Under the pieces are notes generated by a model. The model was given only the letters and a program-made list of their open reading frames with translations, had not been told where the DNA came from and did no database searches. From contig DBMR01000119.1 in NCBI GenBank assembly GCA_002298785.1, forward strand, positions 1-32,133: a stretch of DNA of 32,133 nt, written 5' to 3'. This DNA comes from Verrucomicrobia subdivision 3 bacterium UBA693 (GTDB lineage Bacteria; Verrucomicrobiota; Verrucomicrobiia; Limisphaerales; UBA8199). Positions 25,984-32,133 of the stretch are shown here, piece after piece. Both the position numbers and the translations under genes were made by a program. Position 1 is the stretch's first letter. Every line of letters starts with the position of its first letter.

Positions 25984-26145
25984 ATGCCGCGCCGCTGGGG
26001 CTTGGGGTGTGTTTTTGGTTTGGAAACTATAAACATGCCGCGCCGCTGGCGCTAAAAGGAAGAGGCAGGAATTTGCGGTAGGACGGTGGAGTGAAGTTTG
26101 GTCGACCGCTCGTGGGAGTCCTCCGTATTTGGCCCCCGCGACCCC
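25984..26145 (+). repeat. GC-rich intergenic repeat, copy 3
   Basis: The first unit (GCCGCGCCGCTGGGGCTTGG) matches copy 1 at 783-802 with one mismatch. An AACTATAA segment follows, then the second unit (CATGCCGCGCCGCTGGCGCT). The tail to about 26145 matches copy 2 in scattered blocks. Confidence 0.75.
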
Positions 26146-26231
26146 ACAAATACCTAAGGACCGAAGGTTGGTATGGACCAAGCCGACGAAGGGTGTCGAT
26201 GGCACTGTCCTACGAACGATTTGATGTTGAG

Positions 26232-26810
26232 TTACTGACGCCGTTGGTAGGCGCCGAACCGGGCGAGGATCATTCCGCCGAGGATCGCCAGAGCCGCGCT
26301 GGAAGGCTCAGGGACTGGGGCGGCAGTGATCTGGAGAAAATCCGCGGTGGAGTCATTATCGGAAGTCAGTCGAAAGCCAAAGATGTCGCCGGGAGACAGG
26401 GTGAATGCGTTATCGACACTGGAGCCGCTCACCGAGGACAGACTCACGAGGGGCACGCCGTTGGCGAGGAACTCCGCAGAATCGCCAGGGTGGGTAAGGT
26501 TCTCCGCAAAGAACAACGACCGGAAATCAATTTGTGTGGGGCCGGAGCCGACGACGATGTGCGAAAAGGTGATCGAAGAATAGGGAACGCCCAAGTCAAT
26601 CGGAGAGGTGGCCCCGGTCAAGGTCAGATTGAAGGGGGACAAGTTGAACGAAGAACTCACCACTACGCCCGGATTGTCATTGATGGTTGCCGTCCAGCCG
26701 CTCGCATAGGAACCGCTAAACGAGCCGTCAAAGTTCTCTCCGAAAGCAGGAACCGACAAGCAGGTGAGCCCAACCGTCCCGGTTGCCAGCCAAAAATTCA
26801 GTGCTTTCAT
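26232..26810 (-). CDS. PEP-CTERM sorting-domain protein
   Basis: A 192-residue exported protein. It has a signal peptide (about residues 1-24, ending VPAFGE), a Ser/Gly/Thr-rich body with many short beta-type stretches and almost no Cys, then the PEP-CTERM tail: VPEPSSAALAILGGMILA followed by Arg-containing AYQRRQ. This tail is the signal for an exosortase (EpsH-type), which would cleave at PEP and attach the protein to the surface or exopolysaccharide. ATG 26810 is chosen because it directly precedes the signal peptide; an upstream ATG adds 13 polar residues. A plausible promoter lies 160 bases upstream. The function of the body is unknown. No exosortase gene is in the window, so it must be elsewhere. 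Confidence 0.85.
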   Translation of the reverse strand: MKALNFWLATGTVGLTCLSVPAFGENFDGSFSGSYASGWTATINDNPGVVVSSSFNLSPFNLTLTGATSPIDLGVPYSSITFSHIVVGSGPTQIDFRSLFFAENLTHPGDSAEFLANGVPLVSLSSVSGSSVDNAFTLSPGDIFGFRLTSDNDSTADFLQITAAPVPEPSSAALAILGGMILARFGAYQRRQ

Positions 26811-27140
26811 AGGTTTGATTCCGACACACAAGCCAAGTCGCGATCCCATGGCCGCACCTTTTCAAGCTCGCAACGGCGCATCGCCGATTGATGACCAGCT
26901 CAACAGGCCACCTGCTAACTCCCTCGGGCGGATAACGGTCGCGACCGCAGACATTGGGTTATGGGGACACAATAAGCTATCGGCGCAAATTGTCAACAGA
27001 AATGGTTACAAGGAGTATTAAAAAAGCTGTACATTAGTCCCGCACGGTGGCCGTCAAAGTCACAAACCGTTGACCTGCGTCAAAACCTGGGGTTCATTCT
27101 GGCACTAGGTTGCCAGCGCACGGTGACCATACATTAAGTC
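26811..27140. other. Divergent gap, PEP-CTERM gene / cupin gene
   Basis: 330 bases without a gene, AT-richer than the surroundings around 26960-27040. It contains a candidate promoter for the leftward PEP-CTERM gene (26969-26996). For the rightward cupin I find only a weak TTGACC (27070-27075) with a poor -10. Confidence 0.5.
26969..26996 (-). promoter_or_regulatory. Candidate promoter of the PEP-CTERM gene
   Basis: On the minus strand, TTGACA (plus positions 26991-26996) is followed after 16 bases by TATTGT (26969-26974), in an AT-rich patch. It would give a 5' leader of about 150 bases before the ATG at 26810. Confidence 0.4.
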
Positions 27141-27485
27141 ATGACAAACCCAGCATCCAAACCCAAAGGGCTGCCCGCCGCCGAGGTGGCCAAAGCCGGT
27201 GAACTCGTCAATTACCAGGACGGCGCGGTGGTGAGCCGCGAGATTTTGAAGAAACCGACGGGCAACGTCACCCTGTTCGCGTTCGATGAGGGTCAGGGCC
27301 TGAGCGAACACACCGCGCCGTTCGACGCGCTGGTGCAGGTGATCGAGGGGGAAGCGGAGATTATTATCTCCGGGAAGCCCTATCGGGTTCAGGGTGGGGA
27401 AATGATCTTGATGCCTGCCGGCCAGCCGCATGCGTTGAAGGCCGTGAAGGCGTTCAAGATGATCCTGATCATGATCCGGTCCTGA
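27141..27485 (+). CDS. Small single-domain cupin protein
   Basis: A 114-residue cytoplasmic protein that is essentially one cupin barrel. Visible motifs are GQGLSEHTAPFDALVQVIEG (residues 51-70) and GGEMILMPAGQPHALKA (85-101), with His57 and His97 as likely metal ligands. The usual HxH pair of motif 1 has one His here, so metal binding may be altered. Small cupins of this type act as sugar or metabolite binders, isomerases or stress proteins; the role cannot be assigned. ATG 27141 fits the domain start. It converges on the GH35 gene with eight bases between the stops, so the two share a 3' region but not a transcript. Confidence 0.8.
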   Translation: MTNPASKPKGLPAAEVAKAGELVNYQDGAVVSREILKKPTGNVTLFAFDEGQGLSEHTAPFDALVQVIEGEAEIIISGKPYRVQGGEMILMPAGQPHALKAVKAFKMILIMIRS

Positions 27486-27493
27486 GGTTGGTG

Positions 27494-29845
27494 CTAATCC
27501 TTGCGTCGGATCAAATCTTCGCCGACATAGACACGATAATCTTTGATGCGCCCGCCCACGGCGCCCGCTCCTTGACGCGGCACATAGCGGAACCCGGAGA
27601 TGGACCGGGACTGGCCCAAATCCAGGACGAGCCGATGCGGATGATCCGGGGAAGCGGCGCCCCACTGCGTGTGCCAAAAATTGGCGGTTTGCCCGTCGAT
27701 GGCATTCTCGGCGGTGCCATCTTCCCGGTCGCGTTCTTCACTGTCGACGTAGCCAATGGTCCAGCCTTCGTGGGATAAGGGTTTGCCGGAGGCATCCAGC
27801 AAATCCAACTCGGCCACGGCGGCGTAAGGTTTCCCATCGTGCGCGCTGGTCGTTTCCAGGCAGAAATACCGGCCCGTAACCGGTCCGGCGAACTTTACCT
27901 CCTGCATTGCAGTGCCGGGAGGGAACGCGGCCGCAACCACGGGCTTAACGGAGCCGAGTTGGAGTTTCGCCTCGGGCCGTTTCGTCCGTGCGAAGTCGAG
28001 TTCGGGCCGCAGTTGATTCAGGATGGGTTGGTCCAGCCCGGTGATGACGGGCTTCTCGGGACCGAGCAAGTCGAGGATGAGGATCTCATTTTCGCCGCGC
28101 TTCAGCCAGGGCCCAGGCAGATACATCGTTTGCTGCGGACCGATGTTCCAAAACCGGCCCAGGTTGTGACCATTGACCCAAACGAAGCCTTTCGTCCAGG
28201 AACGCAGATCGAGGAAGGTGTCGCCTGGCTCCGCGACGTTCAGCGTCGCGCGCCAGAAGGCCGGTTCATGGGCCTTGGGCGGGCCAAAGCGCAGGCTCTT
28301 CCGCATGGCGTCATCGAGCGGCAAACAGAAAACCTGCCAGCCCGTTAACTCGGCGGCCGGGCCGTTGGCGGGACGCAAATTCACGGGCGCGTGCAGGCCT
28401 TTGCGGTCGTGGACCTCGGCGCCGAAGTTGACGCGGCCCATGGCTTCAACCAACACGTCCAGGGTAACGGTGCCGGTCCGGCGGGGCAACGGGGCGGTGA
28501 ATTTCCGGCTGCGCCGATCCATGATGCCGACGCGTTTGCCGTCCACGAAGACCTGGGCGAGGTCATGCACTGCCGCCGCCTCGAGGATCGCCTCCGGGCC
28601 GGGCGGCAGTACCGTGCGGTAAAGGATGCACCCATAACCCTGGTCATACTGCTCCATCGGGCGCGGCTTTTCATCGCGGACGCCGGCCGGCAGGTTGGCC
28701 CACAACGGCGCGCAAGCGGTGGCTTCGACGGGTGCGAAGGCGCGCACCGGATTTCGCGCCGGCGGTTCCGGGAGCGTTTCACCGGGGAGCAGGTAGCGGG
28801 AGAACAGCTCGCGCGTTTTGGAAAATTTTTCCGTGGGCCAGCCGGCCTCGCTGATTGGCGCATCGTAATCGTAACTGGAGGTGTCCGGTTTGAACGGGCG
28901 GTCCGCCCCGGTCCAGAAACCAAAGGTGGTGCCGCCATGGGCCATGTAGATGCTGAAGGAACCGTCGGCCTTGAGCATGTATTCCAGGTCGGCAAGGTAG
29001 CGGGCCGTATTTCCGGTGTGATGCGGCGCTCCCCAGGTGTCGAACCACCCGGGATAAAACTCGCCGCACATGAGCGGGCCTTTGGGAAGAATCTCGCGCA
29101 ACGCTTTGAATCCGCTGGCCGGGTCGGACCCGAAATTCACGACCGGAAAAAGGTCCGGGCGATAGCCGTTCTTGAGTTGTTGCGGCGGGTTGCAGGCGAA
29201 CAGGGGCACGTCGATCCCCGCGTCCAGCAAGGCTTGCCGCAAATCGCCCATATACGCGGCGTCGTTACCGAAGAAGCCGTATTCATTCTCGACCTGAACC
29301 ATGAGGATCGGGCCGCCCCGGGAAACTTGCAGCGGACCGAGCACCCGGCCGACTTCGGCTAGATAACGCTTAGCCGCATCGAGGTAGCGCGGATCGCGAG
29401 TGCGCAACCGAATGTCTTCGTGTTTGAGCAACCACCACGGGAACCCGCCCATTTCCCATTCCGCACAGGAGTAAGGTCCGGGCCGCAAGATCACCCACAA
29501 CCCCTCCTGCTGCGCCAGTCGGCAGAACTCGGCGGCGTCCGCTTGGCCCGACCAGTCGAACTTCCCCGGCAGCGGCTCGTGCATGTTCCAGAAGAGGTAA
29601 GCGCAGACGGTGTTCAAGCCCATCGCGCGGCACATCTGGAGGCGATGCCGCCAATACTCGCGCGGCACGCGCGGCGCGTGGACTTCGCCGCAACGAATTT
29701 GAAACCGTTGGCCGTCCAGCAGGAAATCGGCGTCACCGACCGCGAAGGTGTGTTTGGGGGCGTCGCTGCCGACCGTGGGTGCCGGAGCGCCGGTAAGCAG
29801 CCAGCCCAGGGAGACGCCGAGCAGCAGCACAGGATTCAGTTTCAT
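27494..29845 (-). CDS. Exported GH35 beta-galactosidase with C-terminal F5/8 type C domain
   Basis: A 783-residue exported glycoside hydrolase expected to cleave terminal beta-galactosides. A signal peptide (about residues 1-27) is followed by the GH35 barrel: RCGEVHAPRVPREYW near 51-65, the acid/base region VQVENEYG (183-190) and the nucleophile Glu262 in MCGEFYPGWFDTWG. Beta domains follow, and a discoidin (F5/8 type C) carbohydrate-binding domain closes the protein (about 650-783; AIDGQTANFWHTQW, LVLDLGQ). ATG 29845 directly precedes the signal peptide. It is the second gene after the Gfo/Idh gene, 38 bases downstream on the same strand, so they probably form an operon. Its length is typical of bacterial GH35 with an added binding domain. 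Confidence 0.88.
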   Translation of the reverse strand: MKLNPVLLLGVSLGWLLTGAPAPTVGSDAPKHTFAVGDADFLLDGQRFQIRCGEVHAPRVPREYWRHRLQMCRAMGLNTVCAYLFWNMHEPLPGKFDWSGQADAAEFCRLAQQEGLWVILRPGPYSCAEWEMGGFPWWLLKHEDIRLRTRDPRYLDAAKRYLAEVGRVLGPLQVSRGGPILMVQVENEYGFFGNDAAYMGDLRQALLDAGIDVPLFACNPPQQLKNGYRPDLFPVVNFGSDPASGFKALREILPKGPLMCGEFYPGWFDTWGAPHHTGNTARYLADLEYMLKADGSFSIYMAHGGTTFGFWTGADRPFKPDTSSYDYDAPISEAGWPTEKFSKTRELFSRYLLPGETLPEPPARNPVRAFAPVEATACAPLWANLPAGVRDEKPRPMEQYDQGYGCILYRTVLPPGPEAILEAAAVHDLAQVFVDGKRVGIMDRRSRKFTAPLPRRTGTVTLDVLVEAMGRVNFGAEVHDRKGLHAPVNLRPANGPAAELTGWQVFCLPLDDAMRKSLRFGPPKAHEPAFWRATLNVAEPGDTFLDLRSWTKGFVWVNGHNLGRFWNIGPQQTMYLPGPWLKRGENEILILDLLGPEKPVITGLDQPILNQLRPELDFARTKRPEAKLQLGSVKPVVAAAFPPGTAMQEVKFAGPVTGRYFCLETTSAHDGKPYAAVAELDLLDASGKPLSHEGWTIGYVDSEERDREDGTAENAIDGQTANFWHTQWGAASPDHPHRLVLDLGQSRSISGFRYVPRQGAGAVGGRIKDYRVYVGEDLIRRKD

Positions 29846-29883
29846 GACGCGTTGTAGCGTGGAAGCCGCAAAGGGCGCGTGGA

Positions 29884-31233
29884 TCAAAGAGACCAGCCTG
29901 AGCGATATTCGCGATGGAGCAACCCCGCGGCGATCTTCGAGTTGGCGATCTTGCCCGTGAGCGGGTTGTATTCGACCGGACCCTCCACCAGCGTCGCGAG
30001 GTTAACCAATTGCATGAGCTCCGTCAGCGGCCCGCCGATTTCGAATCCGGAGAAAGTCCGGCCGATGCCTTTGCAGGCATTCACCCACTCCTCAATGTGG
30101 CCCTTGGAGGCGGGAATGAGCTGCGGTGGCCCGGCCTTGACGCTCTGGAACTTGTCCTTCGGCAAAAGCACAAAGCGGGTGTTCCACGGGCAGTCGGAGT
30201 AAATCGACCCTTTGGAACCAACGAGCAGATCGCCCCAGGCTCCCTGCGGGTGTCCGAGCAGGAGGGCTTCGGAGGGCTTGGCCTTGGCGTAGACCATCAG
30301 CTTGACCGGAGGCAGACCGCCGCGTGACGGCAGTTCGACGGTGGCCACCATAGAAGCGGGATAACCTTCCTGGTCCACTTCCGAGGGCTTGGCTTCGACC
30401 CGGATGATCTTGTCTTTGACTTTATCACCCACCGGCGGCTCCCACAGCAATTCAAGGCGCAACGCGCGAAACATCAGGTTGCCGGTGTGACAGCCGAAGT
30501 CGCCCACGATGCCGCTGCCGAACGCGCGCCAGTCCCGCCAACTCGCCGGCAGATAGCAGGGATTGTATGGTCGCGTCGGCGCCGGTCCGAGCCACAGGTC
30601 CCAGGCTAAGGACTCCGGCACCGGGGGACGGTCGGTGGGACGCTGCTTGGGTCCGTTGCCGCCGTCGAACCAGACGTGCGCCTCGCGCACCTCGCCGATG
30701 GTGTCGTCCCAGACCAGCTCGACGGCGCGGCGCAAACCGTTTTCAGCGCTGCCCTGGTTGCCCATTTGGGTTACGACCTTGTGCTTGCTGGCGGTCAGGC
30801 GCATGACCCGCGCTTCATGCACCGTGCGCGTCAGCGGCTTCTCGCAATACACGTGCTTGCCGCGCCTCATCGCGGCCACGGCCGCCACCGCATGAGTATG
30901 GTCCGGCGTGGCCACCAGCACAGCGTCGATTTCTTTCTCCATTTGGTCCAGCATGCGCCGGAAATCCTGGAAGGTTTTCGCCTGGGGATGCTTTTGGTAG
31001 GTATCGCCGGCGCGTTTCTGGTCCACGTCGCACAGGCCCACGACGTTCACTCCCAGGCGGGAGAGTTGATCCAGATCGCTCCGTCCCTGCCCCCCGATAC
31101 CGATGGCCGCCAGGTTGAGCCGGCTGTTGGCTTCATAGGCAAATGCAAGCCGGGCCCGCGGCAACAGCAGCAGGGAAGTTCCAGCCAGGGTCGAGGTCCG
31201 CAGAAAGCCGCGTCGGGTGAATGCCGTTTTCAT
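29884..31233 (-). CDS. Tat-exported Gfo/Idh/MocA-family oxidoreductase
   Basis: A 449-residue NAD(P)-dependent oxidoreductase exported in folded form. The N-terminus has a twin-arginine signal (TRRGFLRTSTLAG, residues 6-18). The Rossmann fold follows with GIGGQGR (about 45-51), VATPDHTHA and the family signature CEKPLTR (about 128-134). A GDFGCHTGN segment belongs to the substrate domain. Family members oxidise or reduce sugars and cyclitols, and Tat-exported forms are common in Verrucomicrobiota and Planctomycetota. ATG 31233 begins the Tat signal; the longer open frame upstream crosses the next promoter and is rejected. It precedes the GH35 gene in the same operon, so it may act on a galactose-containing substrate, which is inference. 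Confidence 0.87.
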   Translation of the reverse strand: MKTAFTRRGFLRTSTLAGTSLLLLPRARLAFAYEANSRLNLAAIGIGGQGRSDLDQLSRLGVNVVGLCDVDQKRAGDTYQKHPQAKTFQDFRRMLDQMEKEIDAVLVATPDHTHAVAAVAAMRRGKHVYCEKPLTRTVHEARVMRLTASKHKVVTQMGNQGSAENGLRRAVELVWDDTIGEVREAHVWFDGGNGPKQRPTDRPPVPESLAWDLWLGPAPTRPYNPCYLPASWRDWRAFGSGIVGDFGCHTGNLMFRALRLELLWEPPVGDKVKDKIIRVEAKPSEVDQEGYPASMVATVELPSRGGLPPVKLMVYAKAKPSEALLLGHPQGAWGDLLVGSKGSIYSDCPWNTRFVLLPKDKFQSVKAGPPQLIPASKGHIEEWVNACKGIGRTFSGFEIGGPLTELMQLVNLATLVEGPVEYNPLTGKIANSKIAAGLLHREYRSGWSL

Positions 31234-31417
31234 AGGAGGATCGTAGTGGGGTGTCCGGTGCAAAACAAGACAGACCGGGATGCAGAATGGACGAAGGTCG
31301 GAACGTGCTCCGCCACGTCCGGTTTTACATTGGGGGGAAGGCAAGAGGTGGCGACGTGAGGCCAGGGTCTTGCGCGAGTGCGGGCCGTGTCGGCCCTGGA
31401 GAAATGGCGCCGCCGGT

Positions 31418-31446
31418 TTGACATCCGGGCATCGGCGTGATAAGAT
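31418..31446 (+). promoter_or_regulatory. Near-consensus promoter of the CxxC-protein/MNIO operon
   Basis: A perfect TTGACA (31418-31423), a 17-base spacer and TAAGAT (31441-31446). Transcription should begin near 31453. That places the ATG at 31450 before the transcript start and makes ATG 31486 the usable start of the next gene. A GGGCCG-CGGCCC hairpin (31382-31396) lies just upstream. Confidence 0.7.
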
Positions 31447-31485
31447 AAAATGACAGTTCCCATTACCAACAAAAATCCAACATTT

Positions 31486-31920
31486 ATGCCTAAACCTGAT
31501 TACCAGGGGACGGTTCGGATCAGTGTCCCCGCTTCGGTTGCCTACGATCTTGGCAAGTTCCAGAAATCCCTCGCCGTCCTCGCGGAGCGGCTTGGCTGCA
31601 AACCGTGCTTTTCCGGGGCGGATTGCTTTTTTCAACACGAACGCGACTGGGTGATTGACGAGAAGCTCAAAGTCAGCGCGAACCTGGTTAACCTGCGTGG
31701 AACCGTGCCGGACGTCGGGCCCTCGGTCAAAGCGAGTCTGCCGATGTCCGTGAGCGGCAACCTGGCGACGCTGCAGAAGGCGGTGGCGGCCATTGCGGGC
31801 CGGCTGGGGTGCACGCCGTGCACTTCCGGCTTCGACTTGTTCTTCCAGCAGGAGATCGAGCACACCCGGTCCCTCCAGGTGAGGGTGAACGAAAAGGGCG
31901 CGATTGAGGCCGCGGGCTGA
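31486..31920 (+). CDS. Duplicated CxxC-domain protein, candidate MNIO substrate or partner
   Basis: A 144-residue soluble protein made of two related halves. Half 1 (about residues 10-63) has VRISVPASV, LAERLGCKPCFSGADCFFQ and ERDWVIDE; half 2 (about 81-133) has VKASLPMSV, IAGRLGCTPCTSGFDLFFQ and EIEHTRS. Both share R-L-G-C-x-P-C-x-S-G-x-D-x-F-F-Q, with CxxC at 38/41 and 109/112 and Asp at 46 and 117; Cys47 is unique to half 1. There is no signal peptide or membrane helix. The promoter position decides the start. The gene overlaps the following DUF692/MNIO gene by 17 bases. MNIO enzymes modify residues in proteins encoded beside them, so this may be the substrate; a metal-binding partner role is equally possible. 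I recognise no named family. Confidence 0.7.
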   Translation: MPKPDYQGTVRISVPASVAYDLGKFQKSLAVLAERLGCKPCFSGADCFFQHERDWVIDEKLKVSANLVNLRGTVPDVGPSVKASLPMSVSGNLATLQKAVAAIAGRLGCTPCTSGFDLFFQQEIEHTRSLQVRVNEKGAIEAAG

Positions 31921-32133
31921 CGGGGACGCGCTGCCCGAACTGGGCGTCGGCATCATTTATTCTTCGGCCATCGAGCCGCTGCTCGACGAGGCCCCGGGGC
32001 TCATCCAGGTTTTGGAGATCGAGCCCCAGACCTTATGGCTACAGGCGCCGAATGAAGCCGGCTCGGGTTTCAAAGAACCCGCCGGCGTTCTGGATTATCT
32101 CGCCGGCTTGCCTCCGCGCAAGCTCGTCCACAG
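31904..32133 (+). CDS. DUF692 / MNIO-family iron enzyme, N-terminal part (runs off the window)
   Basis: About 76 residues are visible. LPELGVGIIYSSAIEPLL, then VLEIEPQTLW and LAGLPPRKLVH, match the opening strands of DUF692 proteins, the TIM-barrel family of multinuclear non-haem iron-dependent oxidative enzymes that includes MbnB and TglH. The LEIEPQTLW stretch sits where the family has its first barrel-end acidic residues. The only available start after the upstream in-frame stop (31886-31888) is TTG 31904, 14 bases before the stop codon of the preceding gene, so translation is probably coupled. The iron-ligand region, the C-terminus and any partner gene lie outside the window. The enzyme should act in the cytoplasm on a peptide or protein substrate. 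Confidence 0.75.
   Translation, partial: MRPRADGDALPELGVGIIYSSAIEPLLDEAPGLIQVLEIEPQTLWLQAPNEAGSGFKEPAGVLDYLAGLPPRKLVH

Larger units (their letters stand above)
25387..26231. other. Repeat-rich gene-free region
   Basis: 845 bases without a convincing gene. It holds two copies of the GC-rich repeat (25519-25640 and 25984-26145), one copy of the ACCACGGACC repeat (25749-25797) with a terminator-like hairpin (25792-25813), and a purine-rich simple stretch at about 25655-25705 built from AAGGAAACC and AACGAAGG units. Such clustering suggests a landing zone for short dispersed elements. Confidence 0.65.

Noticed and set aside
27070..27098. Possible promoter for the cupin gene (TTGACC, 17 bases, TTCATT)
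   Set aside because: The -10 matches consensus at only three of six positions.
31234..31956. 241-codon N-terminal extension of the Gfo/Idh/MocA protein
   Set aside because: It lies antisense to the CxxC and DUF692 genes, while the Tat signal begins at the internal Met.

Overview
The window looks like chromosomal DNA of a GC-rich Verrucomicrobiota bacterium, probably near the Pedosphaera/Limisphaerales group. The basis is the mix of families, not a database match: a PEP-CTERM exosortase substrate, FG-GAP/ASPIC and delta-60/BspA-type secreted repeat proteins, a Ser/Thr kinase with a TPR tail, an ECF sigma factor, Tat-exported Gfo/Idh/MocA and GH35 enzymes, GH38 enzymes, a decayed Y1 transposase, and GC-rich palindromic repeats between genes. 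Shine-Dalgarno sites are often weak, and TTG and GTG starts are used.

Layout. 1-251: the 3' end of a group II intron (end of its reverse transcriptase, then domains V and VI). 336-659: a small membrane protein. 660-1198: non-coding, with a 43-bp-period repeat. 1199-11960: an alpha-mannoside utilisation locus. The leftward operon runs gntR - ROK sugar kinase - class I mannose-6-phosphate isomerase - secreted GH38. A second secreted GH38 gene is divergent from it across a 123-bp control region with two matching operator-like sites. It is followed by remnants of an MFS sugar porter (3' end only) and a GH92 mannosidase (5' end only). 12003-12512: DUF1801 protein. 12660-24279: two divergent pairs, each a secreted repeat protein beside a regulator (BspA/delta-60 protein with Ser/Thr kinase-TPR; FG-GAP/ASPIC protein with ECF sigma factor), with a haloperoxidase-like enzyme between them. 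24373-24927: decayed Y1-transposase element with near-perfect inverted ends. 24967-26231: an orphan gene and a repeat-rich gap. 26232-31233: PEP-CTERM protein, small cupin, and a Gfo/Idh-GH35 operon. 31418-32133: a near-consensus promoter, a protein with a duplicated CxxC domain, and an overlapping DUF692/MNIO gene that runs off the window.

How the genes work together. In the mannose locus the GH38 enzymes would release mannose outside the cytoplasm, the ROK kinase would phosphorylate it, the isomerase would make fructose-6-phosphate, and the GntR protein would control both directions. Loss of the porter and GH92 suggests the locus is eroding or now relies on transporters elsewhere.

The best candidate for an undescribed system is the right edge. 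MNIO (DUF692) enzymes typically modify cysteines or nearby residues of peptides encoded beside them. The gene overlapping this MNIO gene encodes two copies of an LGCxPCxSGxD domain, so it is a plausible protein-sized substrate or partner.
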